A DNA stretch of 7,493 nucleotides from Opitutia bacterium (GTDB taxonomy: Bacteria; Verrucomicrobiota; Verrucomicrobiia; Opitutales; Coraliomargaritaceae), in NCBI GenBank assembly GCA_003503355.1, contig DOCS01000120.1, positions 1-7,493 on the forward strand, read 5' to 3'. This document shows positions 1 through 6,665 of this stretch, in pieces. The notes under the pieces were generated by a model, which ran no database searches, was not told where the DNA came from, and saw only the letters and a program-made list of their open reading frames with translations. Every line of letters starts with the position of its first letter. Position 1 is the stretch's first letter. Position numbers and translations under genes: made by a program.

Positions 1-411
1 CGCTTCGAGTGGAGCGACACGACATGAAATCGAACGCTGAATGACGTGACTGATACTATCAATCGCATCCATGTCCAACGGGTCAAAGACCGCCAGTTCG
101 ACTTCGTGATCATCTGCTTCCAGCGGAAACACTTTATAGCGATCGGCCAGCTCGAAGGGTAGGATCTCCAGCGCTTCGGCTGTAACACGAACTTCTTCGA
201 GGTCGACGACCTCCATGTTAAACTCTTCAGCCAGTACAAAAGCGATTTGCTGCTGCGTGACGGCATCCTCACGTACCAACAAGTCGAGGGTTCCGATATC
301 CTCATCACCAGCTTGCTCCACAGCCTGCAATTTGGCACCTTCAATACCTGCGGAATCGATGATCCCTTTATCAATAAGTAACTGGAGAACAAATTCGTCG
401 GCTGAAGTCAC
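1..411 (-). CDS. GspE/PilB-family secretion/pilus ATPase, N-terminal part (cut by left window edge)
   Basis: This is the first 137 codons of a gene that continues past the left edge. The translation matches the N-terminal domain of GspE/PilB/MshE hexameric ATPases, which energise type II secretion or type IV pilus extension at the inner membrane. Visible hallmarks are FNMEVVDL (residues 64-71), [14 protein letters not shown] (84-97) and [13 protein letters not shown] (106-118), the usual L-P-x-x-x-A-x-x-Y-x-x-x-P-L and A-x-x-D-P-x-D pattern. The Walker and zinc-binding regions lie outside the window, so PilB, GspE and MshE cannot be told apart. The start is GTG at 409-411. An in-frame TAG lies six codons upstream and the next in-frame ATG falls inside the conserved domain, so GTG is the best choice. 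No Shine-Dalgarno motif is visible. It starts 40 bases after the rho stop codon in the same direction, so it is probably cotranscribed with rho. Confidence 0.87.
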   Translation of the reverse strand, partial: MTSADEFVLQLLIDKGIIDSAGIEGAKLQAVEQAGDEDIGTLDLLVREDAVTQQQIAFVLAEEFNMEVVDLEEVRVTAEALEILPFELADRYKVFPLEADDHEVELAVFDPLDMDAIDSISHVIQRSISCRVAPLEA

Positions 412-451
412 TGATTTATAAGTCTAATGGGGATCGGGGAAAAAGCAAAGA

Positions 452-2524
452 CTAACGAGAAACGCTCATCAAAAACTCCGCATTGGTGTTGGTTTTCTTA
501 ATGCGCTGAATGAGCATTTCCATAGCGTCAATAGACGGTAGCCCTTTCATTGCTCTGCGCAATGAATAAATTTTCAGCATTTCGTCGGGGTGATACAACA
601 ACTCTTCTTTGCGAGTCCCGCTCTTATCCATGCTCAGCGCAGGGAAAATTCGTTTGTCAGAGAGACCGCGATCCAAGTGCAACTCCATATTACCAGTGCC
701 TTTGAACTCCTCAAAGATCACTTCGTCCATCTTACTGCCGGTTTCGACCAGCGCAGTTGCAATAATCGTGAGACTGCCGCCGCCCTCGATGTTACGCGCA
801 GAACCGAAGAAACGCTTGGGTTTTTGCAGCGCGCTGGCCTCCACACCACCAGACAAAATCTTACCACTGTTGGGCATCGTCGTGTTGTAGGCACGCGCCA
901 AACGGGTAATCGAATCGAGCAGAATCACCACGTCTTTACCGACTTCAACCATGCGGCGGGCCTTCTCAATGACCATTTCCGCGGCATGCACGTGACTCTC
1001 GGCCGACTCGTCAAAAGTCGAGCTAATTACTTCCCCGGTCACCTGACGGCGAAAATCCGTCACCTCCTCGGGCCGCTCATCAATCAGCAGGATAATTAAA
1101 TGCGCATCCGGATAGTTTTTCTGAACGGCATTGGCCATGCCCTGCATCAACACGGTTTTACCCGTGCGCGGCGGGGCAACAATCAGGCCACGCTGGCCGA
1201 ATCCAACCGGGGTCAAACAGTCAACGACACGCATCGATAGGTTCTCCGATTTCGACTCGGTGCCGGATTCCATCAAAATACGCTCCAGCGGGTAATAAGG
1301 AATGCCCTCGGTAAAGGGGACAATTTCACTAAGCGTTTCTGGATCGCGATCCATCACCTGCTGAATACACACCACAAACGGGCAGGACTCGTTTTCACGC
1401 TGCGGATGCAACTGCGCCTTGACGATGTGACCACGCTGCAAGCCATAACGCTCCACAAACGCCTGCGGCACATACGCACTGAGTGCCTTAATCCGATAAT
1501 TATCACGCTCGTAGACGAGCAACCCACCGGCATCATCTTCGAGCGGCTCAAAAATACCTATACTCGAGATTTGAACCTTCGCCTCCCCCGCCTTGGCGAT
1601 TAATATGTTCAACAACTGATCACGGTTCGGCGCATGTGGCAGCTCCGCTTCAGCCGCAGCGACCTCAGCACGCAACTCAGGCAAACCCACATCGTAGATA
1701 CGGTTAAAATCAAGCCCTGGGCCGATGCCCGAACGCATCTCTTCAGCGAGCTTGAGAATCCCGTCAAACTCCTCAAACAGCTCAAAATGAAGCAGGTCGC
1801 CTAACTCAATCGGAGAATCTTCCTCGCGAGCGTGCTTCTTCTTGTTCGCCCAACGGCCCTTGCCCTTCTTGGGCTGGTGACCTCCGGCATGCCCGCCCTT
1901 GTTCTTAAATTTACCATTCCGGCCGGGACGCTCGCCACCGCGCTCATTGCGCTCACCACCGCGCTCACCACCGCGCTCATTGCGCTCGCCACCGCGCTCA
2001 CGACGCTGGTTACGTTGGCCGCCACTCGGTTCATTTCGCCGGCCCTGAGGCTTGCCGTCACGCGATCGAGTATCGCGCGGCTTGCCGTCATCCTGCCGAG
2101 CCTCGCGGGGCGACTCCTCCTTTGGTGCCGATTCCTCTGACTTGGCCACTGCCTGTGACTCTGCAGCAGGCTCCGGATCATCCGATGACCACACCACGGC
2201 CGAAGCACGCGCGCTTCCGGACGGCACTTCAGAAGGAACAAAGTCACGATCGGCACGCGCTTCTGCCTTCGGCGCGGCCACTGCTGGACTGGGCGATGCG
2301 GCGGGCAGCCCTTCAGCGGCAAACATATCCGACTGTTCAGGCACCTTCGCCTCGCCAGCCACTGTTTTTTTTCGAGCAACCTTCTTGGCCGCCTTTTTGA
2401 TCGCTTTTTTCGCGGCCTTTTTTGCGACCTTCTTCTTCACGGCACGCTTACGAGCGGGCTTTGGAGCATCCTCAGGGGAAGCTGTGTCGTTGGCAAAAGT
2501 GTTGTTTTCGTCTTCAGAGCTCAT
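452..2524 (-). CDS. rho: Transcription termination factor Rho with long basic disordered N-terminal extension
   Basis: Rho is a hexameric RNA-dependent ATPase/translocase that ends transcription of untranslated RNA. This protein has 690 residues against about 420 in E. coli; the surplus is N-terminal. Residues 1-236 are low complexity: an acidic start, a Lys/Ala tract (25-53), an Ala/Pro/Glu-rich linker, then Arg/Gly/Glu/Asn-rich repeats (about 145-230). A Rho N-terminal-like helical region follows (about 238-315), then an OB-fold/primary RNA site (about 318-395) and the RecA-like core. The core is complete: Walker [13 protein letters not shown] (446-457, Lys456), catalytic [10 protein letters not shown] (482-491), Walker B VVILLD (532-537), Q-loop [10 protein letters not shown] (554-563), R-loop EFKGTGN (606-612) and the arginine finger in DKRIFPA (Arg625). 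The OB-fold motif that reads DGFGFLR in E. coli is DAGGLLV here (331-337). The ATG at 2522-2524 lacks a Shine-Dalgarno sequence. It lies 81 bases after coaE in the same direction. Confidence 0.99.
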   Translation of the reverse strand: MSSEDENNTFANDTASPEDAPKPARKRAVKKKVAKKAAKKAIKKAAKKVARKKTVAGEAKVPEQSDMFAAEGLPAASPSPAVAAPKAEARADRDFVPSEVPSGSARASAVVWSSDDPEPAAESQAVAKSEESAPKEESPREARQDDGKPRDTRSRDGKPQGRRNEPSGGQRNQRRERGGERNERGGERGGERNERGGERPGRNGKFKNKGGHAGGHQPKKGKGRWANKKKHAREEDSPIELGDLLHFELFEEFDGILKLAEEMRSGIGPGLDFNRIYDVGLPELRAEVAAAEAELPHAPNRDQLLNILIAKAGEAKVQISSIGIFEPLEDDAGGLLVYERDNYRIKALSAYVPQAFVERYGLQRGHIVKAQLHPQRENESCPFVVCIQQVMDRDPETLSEIVPFTEGIPYYPLERILMESGTESKSENLSMRVVDCLTPVGFGQRGLIVAPPRTGKTVLMQGMANAVQKNYPDAHLIILLIDERPEEVTDFRRQVTGEVISSTFDESAESHVHAAEMVIEKARRMVEVGKDVVILLDSITRLARAYNTTMPNSGKILSGGVEASALQKPKRFFGSARNIEGGGSLTIIATALVETGSKMDEVIFEEFKGTGNMELHLDRGLSDKRIFPALSMDKSGTRKEELLYHPDEMLKIYSLRRAMKGLPSIDAMEMLIQRIKKTNTNAEFLMSVSR
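1925..1999 (-). repeat. In-gene tandem repeat encoding ERGG/ERN units of Rho
   Basis: On the plus strand the motif CACCGCGCTCA recurs, spaced by TTGCGCTC or CCAC. It encodes rho residues 176-200, seven consecutive Glu-Arg units ([25 protein letters not shown]). Near-identical codons across units suggest recent expansion or contraction by slippage or recombination, so unit number may vary between strains. Protein-level RGG-type repeats typically bind RNA in other proteins; that role here is inference. Confidence 0.85.
2366..2452 (-). repeat. Lysine/alanine-rich histone-H1-like tract within rho
   Basis: This stretch encodes rho residues 25-53, an imperfect repeat of the type (A/V)-K-K-(A/V) such as [18 protein letters not shown]. 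It closely resembles the tails of bacterial histone-H1-like proteins and extended HU proteins. The DNA is correspondingly repetitive, with runs of TTTTTT/GGCC on the plus strand. The strong positive charge predicts nonspecific DNA or RNA binding; this is inferred from composition only. Confidence 0.8.
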
Positions 2525-2605
2525 GGGCTAAATAAATGCAATTGAATGCGAGGTTCGTCAGTAAAGGGAGGACGCAACGTTTTCCATCGTCACAGTGGCA
2601 ATGCA

Positions 2606-3226
2606 TTAACGCGTCTTGACCTGTGCAATAAATCGCTTCGTTTGTTGTTTCAGAAATTCAAGGCTACCGCCATTTGAGATCACACAGTCTGCGCGACGGG
2701 CTTTTTCCTCAAGAGGCATTTGCCGTTGTCGACGCTGCTCAATCTCAACACCCGAGTAACCTCTGCGAACCATACGGCTTTCTACTATCTCGGGCGGACT
2801 TGTAACACAGACAATCAAATCAAACTGAGTTTCAAGCCTTTTTTCAAACAGGAGCGGCACCTCAACAAGCCAATCGGCCTCGGGCGCCGCCGCAAATGCC
2901 CCCTCCCACACTGCTCGCACAAGCGGATGCAGCAGCCCTTCCAGCCAAACCAGCTCGGTCTCATCCGTAAACACTCGCTGCGCGACTGATTTCCGGTCGA
3001 CGGTACCGTCCACGTGAAAGACCGCCGCGCCCCAGCGAGCCCGCAACGCAGCAAGCACTGTTTCATTGTTGGTGAGCAAATCACGAACAATCGCATCTGT
3101 CTCGACCGTGCGCCAGCCAGCCTCAGCAAACAGCTGTACCACCGTCGATTTACCACAACCGATTCCACCTGTAAGTCCTATTTTCAAAATCCTGATAATC
3201 GTTCGCTTTAGCCCAGGAAAACACAC
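2606..3226 (-). CDS. coaE: Dephospho-CoA kinase
   Basis: CoaE phosphorylates the 3'-hydroxyl of the ribose of dephospho-CoA with ATP, the last step of coenzyme A synthesis, in the cytoplasm. Counting from the upstream GTG (206 residues), the P-loop [12 protein letters not shown] spans 17-28. Further family signatures are [10 protein letters not shown] (substrate-side acidic motif), [16 protein letters not shown] in the lid/CoA region, and the C-terminal [11 protein letters not shown]...ADCVISNGG. The start is uncertain. GTG at 3224-3226 gives 206 residues with 13 residues of nonconserved leader, while TTG at 3185-3187 gives MKIGLTGG..., the usual family N-terminus (193 residues). AGGA sits immediately before this TTG, closer than normal Shine-Dalgarno spacing. 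I slightly favour the TTG; the longer form is given because it is the maximal frame. The gene heads the coaE-rho-GspE/PilB block and is divergent from comM. Confidence 0.95.
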   Translation of the reverse strand: MCFPGLKRTIIRILKIGLTGGIGCGKSTVVQLFAEAGWRTVETDAIVRDLLTNNETVLAALRARWGAAVFHVDGTVDRKSVAQRVFTDETELVWLEGLLHPLVRAVWEGAFAAAPEADWLVEVPLLFEKRLETQFDLIVCVTSPPEIVESRMVRRGYSGVEIEQRRQRQMPLEEKARRADCVISNGGSLEFLKQQTKRFIAQVKTR

Positions 3227-3286
3227 TATTACATAGATAGATGCAAATAGTTAATCACGTTAGCTACCGACTGGAACAATAGAACT
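3227..3286. promoter_or_regulatory. Short divergent spacer between coaE and comM
   Basis: These 60 bases (about 100 if coaE starts at its internal TTG) must hold the 5' signals for both coaE and comM unless promoters lie inside the genes. The spacer is AT-rich. On the minus strand TATGTAAT (3229-3236) resembles a -10 element, but it has no convincing -35 partner. I found no clear promoter for comM. The assignment is positional rather than motif-based. Confidence 0.3.
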
Positions 3287-4834
3287 ATGCTAGGAATAAC
3301 ACAGTCCGCTGCTCTGATTGGAGTCGACGCCCACCCGGTTCAAGTAGAAGTTAATACAGGTGAAGTCGGTGAACTCAAATTTATTTTAGTCGGCCTCCCC
3401 GATGCCGCCGTCAAAGAATCACAGGATCGCGTGTTCTCCGCAATCAGCAATAGCGGCTATCGCATGCCAGCCGCACGCACCACCATCAACCTCGCCCCTG
3501 GCGGACTGCGCAAAGAAGGGCCCGCCTACGATCTCCCGATCGCCATCGGCATCCTTGCGTCGATGAAAAAATGCCACAAAGACCGGCTCGACGATTTCCT
3601 CATTGCCGGGGAGCTCAGTCTCTCGGGAAAGACCCGCCCCGTCCGCGGCTCCCTAGCCATGGCAATGTTGGCCCGAAAGACCGGCAAGCACGGTCTGATC
3701 GTTCCCGCGGAGTCCGCCGATGAAGCGGCGCTGGTCAACGATGTTAAAGTCTACCCAGTCGACAGCCTCGACCAAACGGTGCGCTTCCTAAATGGCGAAT
3801 GTGAGATACAACCGCTCGCATCCAACAACAGCAGCTTTTTCCAAACACCCCCCGAAACCCAACGACTGGATTTCTCTGAGGTTAAAGGCCAACACGGCGT
3901 ACGCCGTGCAGTGGAGATCGCCGTCAGCGGTGGCCACAACTTGCTGATGATCGGCAGCCCGGGATCGGGCAAGTCAATGATCGCCAAGCGCATCCCCACC
4001 ATCATGCCGCGCCCGAGCGTCGATGAATTCCTCGAAATCCTCAGTATCCAATCCGCCGCCGGCAGCACCCTGCGCAACGAAAATCGCTGTTTCCAGCGCC
4101 CCTACCGCGCGCCCCACCATACCATCAGCGACGTCGGCCTACTCGGCGGCGGCACCATCCCCGGCCCCGGCGAAATCTCACTCGCACACAACGGCGTACT
4201 GTTTCTCGACGAACTGCCGGAGTTTAAGCGTTCCGCACTTGAAGTACTGCGCCAGCCCCTCGAAGACGGCAATGTCACGATTTCCCGTAGCGCCGGCAAA
4301 ATCAACCTACCGTGCGCGGTCATGCTCGTCTGCGCGATGAACCCCTGCCCCTGTGGCTATACTGGCGACAGCGCGCGCGAATGCCGCTGCTCCGTACCGC
4401 AAATTCAACGCTATCGCTCTAAAATCAGCGGCCCCTTACTGGACCGTATCGACATCCACATCGAAGCGCCCTCATTACGCATCCAAGAACTACGCAGCAC
4501 CCAACCAGGTGAAAGCTCAGCCGTCATCCGCGAGCGTTGCGAAGCCGCACGTGCTCAGCAAAACGAGCGCTTTGCCAGCGGTGGCGATCCATCCGCGCGC
4601 TGCAATGCACGCATGTCGCATTCAGACATTCGGCGGTATTGCGAAATCAACAAAGAGCAAGGCGACCTGTTGCAACAGGCAATGGAACAGCTAGCACTCT
4701 CTGCGCGTGCCTACGACCGAATTCTAAAGGTTGCGCGCACCATCGCCGACCTCGCCAGCAGCGACACGATCGAGACGCCACATCTACTCGAAGCGATCCA
4801 ATACCGAAGTTTAGACAGAAACTTGTTCTATTGA
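3287..4834 (+). CDS. comM: ComM/YifB-family Mg-chelatase-like AAA+ ATPase (branch-migration helicase)
   Basis: ComM proteins are hexameric AAA+ helicases that promote branch migration when single-stranded DNA is integrated during natural transformation; the non-competence role of YifB is less clear. At 515 residues this is full length (family about 500-510). The N-terminal Lon-protease-like ChlI domain (about 20-170) includes [16 protein letters not shown] (34-49) and the [20 protein letters not shown] region (67-86). The Mg-chelatase-type AAA+ core has Walker [10 protein letters not shown] (223-231), Walker B VLFLDE (304-309), the sensor region CAMNPCPCG (349-357), a second cysteine pair CRC (366-368), and the arginine-finger motif LLDRID (384-389). 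The C-terminal lid has [19 protein letters not shown] (472-490). The four cysteines are typical of the family and may bind metal. ATG at 3287 starts the conserved N-terminus; only a weak GGA lies upstream. No other competence gene adjoins it on this strand. Confidence 0.97.
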   Translation: MLGITQSAALIGVDAHPVQVEVNTGEVGELKFILVGLPDAAVKESQDRVFSAISNSGYRMPAARTTINLAPGGLRKEGPAYDLPIAIGILASMKKCHKDRLDDFLIAGELSLSGKTRPVRGSLAMAMLARKTGKHGLIVPAESADEAALVNDVKVYPVDSLDQTVRFLNGECEIQPLASNNSSFFQTPPETQRLDFSEVKGQHGVRRAVEIAVSGGHNLLMIGSPGSGKSMIAKRIPTIMPRPSVDEFLEILSIQSAAGSTLRNENRCFQRPYRAPHHTISDVGLLGGGTIPGPGEISLAHNGVLFLDELPEFKRSALEVLRQPLEDGNVTISRSAGKINLPCAVMLVCAMNPCPCGYTGDSARECRCSVPQIQRYRSKISGPLLDRIDIHIEAPSLRIQELRSTQPGESSAVIRERCEAARAQQNERFASGGDPSARCNARMSHSDIRRYCEINKEQGDLLQQAMEQLALSARAYDRILKVARTIADLASSDTIETPHLLEAIQYRSLDRNLFY

Positions 4835-4862
4835 TTGATCCAAACGTAATATACGCTAGATT
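4835..4862 (+). promoter_or_regulatory. Candidate sigma70-like promoter for the tRNA-Ser/response regulator unit
   Basis: TTGATC (4835-4840) and TAGATT (4857-4862) are separated by 16 bases and begin directly after the comM stop codon, about 90 bases before the tRNA. A second, weaker option is TTGAGT (4861-4866) with TTTAAC (4884-4889), spacer 17. The 118-base spacer is AT-rich and holds no gene. Motif matches of this quality occur by chance, so the call is tentative. Confidence 0.3.
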
Positions 4863-4952
4863 GAGTATGTATCATCAAAAAAATTTAACAGTTTCCATTT
4901 AACATCTTGCACTTACCAAATCATCCCCTAAGCAATCATTCATCAATTTTGA

Positions 4953-5040
4953 GGAGAGATGGCAGAGTGGCCGAATGCGGTAGTCTTGAAAACTATTGAG
5001 CCGAAAGGTTCCGAGGGTTCGAATCCCTCTCTCTCCGCCA
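4953..5040 (+). tRNA. tRNA-Ser (anticodon UGA)
   Basis: This is an 88-base class II tRNA with a complete cloverleaf. Acceptor strand GGAGAGA (4953-4959) pairs with TCTCTCC (5030-5036), followed by discriminator G and an encoded CCA (5038-5040). The anticodon stem GTAGT/ACTAT encloses loop CTTGAAA, placing anticodon TGA at 4987-4989, which reads UCA and other UCN serine codons. The long variable arm GAGCC-GAAA-GGTTC, diagnostic of tRNA-Ser, precedes the T arm GAGGG-TTCGAAT-CCCTC. Discriminator G is the usual seryl-tRNA synthetase identity base. The response regulator start codon lies only 9 bases beyond the CCA. Confidence 0.98.
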
Positions 5041-5049
5041 CCCGACTTC

Positions 5050-5697
5050 ATGAAAACAGTCGCCATCATTGAAGATCAAACCGCGATCCGCGAAATGCTC
5101 ATTCAGGCGATCCTCACTCGAGAGGAATATGAAGTTGTCATGCAAAGCGGCGACGGCCTCGCAGGCTGCGAGCAATGTCTCGAATTAAAACCCGACTGTG
5201 TGATTTTGGATGTCATGCTGCCACACCTTAACGGAATAGAGGTGTTGCGCAGGTTCTCCAAAGAAATCCCCGAGACGCGGGTTCTCATTTTTTCAGGTTA
5301 CCAAACTGCAGGATTGGTCCGCGAGCTATTACAGGCTGGCGCGCACGGATTTGTCGAAAAGTCAGCCCCACTGGCTGAACTCAAAAAAGGCATCGAAATC
5401 GTATCCAGCGGCGGCAGCTACTTTGGACCGGAAGTAGCCCTACTGCTGCGCGATGCAATGGCCGACCCGCGCACAAGCGATTCGGGCATCAACATGTTGA
5501 CGAAACGCGAACGCGAAATCCTACAACTGATTGCCGAAAGCAACAGCACGCGTGATATCGCGGCGAAGCTGCAAATTAGCGTCAAGACCGCGGAAAACCA
5601 TCGCACCAACTTGATGCGCAAGCTCGACCTACACGATGTAGCCAGCTTAACACGCTATGCGATCAGTAATGGACTGGTCCAAATCGGCGACAACTAA
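5050..5697 (+). CDS. NarL/LuxR-family response regulator (orphan)
   Basis: This is a 215-residue two-component transcription regulator. The receiver domain (1-120) has acidic pocket E8/D9, phosphoacceptor D54 in VILDVMLP, Ser82 in LIFSGY and Lys104 in VEKSAP, so all residues needed for phosphorylation are present. A short linker leads to a LuxR/GerE helix-turn-helix (about 148-210): [14 protein letters not shown], then the recognition helix region [19 protein letters not shown] at 5050 is chosen because receiver strand beta1 (KTVAIIEDQ) follows at once; an in-frame ATG upstream at 4996 lies inside the tRNA. No Shine-Dalgarno sequence fits in the 9 bases between tRNA and ATG, so expression probably depends on a tRNA-mRNA cotranscript. 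No histidine kinase is nearby, so signal and targets are unknown. The stop codon overlaps that of the convergent CbiX-like gene. Confidence 0.95.
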   Translation: MKTVAIIEDQTAIREMLIQAILTREEYEVVMQSGDGLAGCEQCLELKPDCVILDVMLPHLNGIEVLRRFSKEIPETRVLIFSGYQTAGLVRELLQAGAHGFVEKSAPLAELKKGIEIVSSGGSYFGPEVALLLRDAMADPRTSDSGINMLTKREREILQLIAESNSTRDIAAKLQISVKTAENHRTNLMRKLDLHDVASLTRYAISNGLVQIGDN

Positions 5698-6560
5698 GCC
5701 CCGCCAACAGCACCGGCTTCCAGTCGAGCCAGAGCTGACTGAAGACGATCTTCCAAAATATCCAACAATACTGGGTGCTCACCGATTAAAGGTGTCATTT
5801 CGATACGACTGAAGGCCGCACGCTCAACTAAAGCATTACAAATCTCCGCCACATCGCCCGCCGCTCCGGCATGACGCCCCGGCAGAAGAAAAAACAGTGA
5901 GACAATCAACTCCCCTGCCGTGAAGCCTTCGAGTTGATCCAAGTTCTCGAGCAACGGCTCATTAAAATCGTATTCCGCACCCGCACGTCGTTCCATCGAG
6001 CTCGCCACCACCGTAGCAACTTCCGCCCCGAGGCAAACTGCGAGCTGCCGAGCGACTGCATTGCGCAGCCGGTTGACCGGTTCGGCAGGCGTGCCATGAT
6101 CGACCAATGCCACCTGCGGATTCGAAAATCCCTCCGCTCCGATCGTTTGCCGAACATGCGCCGCCAACATCTCTGCCAAACGCACATCCGGATCATCTAC
6201 ATCCGCCCCCGCCAACGTGTCCGCGATCAGGACCTTCACATCCGGCGCGTCCGCCTTAGCGCCATCAATCAATGTCGCTAAATATTCGGTAATTCCACGG
6301 CTCGGGCCAAGGAACAGAGGAAGGCACACAATCTCGCGAGCACCTGCATCAATGAATCGCCGCAAGCTCGGCTTAACGATTTGCGCACGCACACCACCCA
6401 AGTCCGCAGCCGGCACTTTGCTCGAATGCAGCAAACTCACAGGCTCAATCTTTCGCCCACTGCGTTCCGTGAGCAACTTCGCCAACCGACGCAACCCCAT
6501 CGTCGCATCCGGTCGCAGCGAGCCATTATCAATGAGAAGAATGAGTGGAGAAGTTGTCAT
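5694..6560 (-). CDS. CbiX/sirohydrochlorin chelatase-like protein with two tandem domains
   Basis: CbiX/SirB proteins are class II chelatases that insert cobalt or iron into sirohydrochlorin for cobalamin or siroheme synthesis. This 288-residue protein has two related halves, as in long CbiX proteins. The N-terminal half starts [12 protein letters not shown] (6-17) and has [16 protein letters not shown] (79-94). The C-terminal half starts VALVDHGTP (150-158) and has [18 protein letters not shown] (223-240). In the family both a histidine in the (G/D)HG(S/T) motif and one in the P-G-x-H motif contribute to metal binding. Here His155 and His230 are present in the C-terminal half, while the N-terminal half has Asn12 and no counterpart of His230. 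ATG at 6558-6560 is preferred because the conserved strand follows; an in-frame ATG at 6606-6608 would add 16 residues. No other cobalamin or siroheme gene is in view, so the substrate is uncertain and a non-enzymatic role is possible. Confidence 0.82.
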   Translation of the reverse strand: MTTSPLILLIDNGSLRPDATMGLRRLAKLLTERSGRKIEPVSLLHSSKVPAADLGGVRAQIVKPSLRRFIDAGAREIVCLPLFLGPSRGITEYLATLIDGAKADAPDVKVLIADTLAGADVDDPDVRLAEMLAAHVRQTIGAEGFSNPQVALVDHGTPAEPVNRLRNAVARQLAVCLGAEVATVVASSMERRAGAEYDFNEPLLENLDQLEGFTAGELIVSLFFLLPGRHAGAAGDVAEICNALVERAAFSRIEMTPLIGEHPVLLDILEDRLQSALARLEAGAVGGA

Positions 6561-6665
6561 AAAAAAGTAAACTGAAAATGAAACACACGCTGGCTCTGCT
6601 TTTCTCATCTGAGAGATAGGAAAATGTTTGCGCGTTACAATTCATAATACCAAATTCCCAACACT

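Noticed and set aside
590..1099. Plus-strand 169-codon open frame
   Set aside because: Lies entirely antisense to the conserved RecA-like core of rho and resembles no family.
1832..2140. Plus-strand frame encoding a hydrophobic, Leu/Ala/Thr-rich 'membrane protein'
   Set aside because: It is the complement of the Glu-Arg-Gly repeats of rho; the hydrophobic pattern is a by-product of the repeat codons.
2052..2531. Plus-strand 159-codon frame with a Phe/Ala-rich hydrophobic segment
   Set aside because: Antisense to the Lys/Ala tract of rho (AAG and GCC read backwards give Phe, Leu and Ala); no independent coding signal.
2525..2605. Possible attenuator or separate promoter in the rho leader
   Set aside because: Expected from E. 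coli rho autoregulation, but I could find no convincing hairpin or -10/-35 pair in these 81 bases.
4996..5049. Upstream in-frame ATG for the response regulator
   Set aside because: It lies inside the tRNA, and the 18 extra residues are translated tRNA sequence; the receiver fold begins right after the ATG at 5050.
4993..5175. Minus-strand open frame ending in residues like [13 protein letters not shown]
   Set aside because: Its C-terminal end is the antisense translation of the tRNA-Ser T and variable arms, a well-known false gene signature, and the rest is antisense to the response regulator receiver domain.
6561..6608. In-frame ATG extending the CbiX-like protein by 16 residues
   Set aside because: The added residues are not like the family N-terminus and the conserved first strand follows directly after the ATG at 6560; it cannot be fully excluded.
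6609..6665. Possible promoter CATAAT (6643-6648) in front of the Pal-like gene
   Set aside because: A reasonable -10 match, but no -35-like hexamer at 16-18 bases, and AT-rich spacers give such matches by chance.
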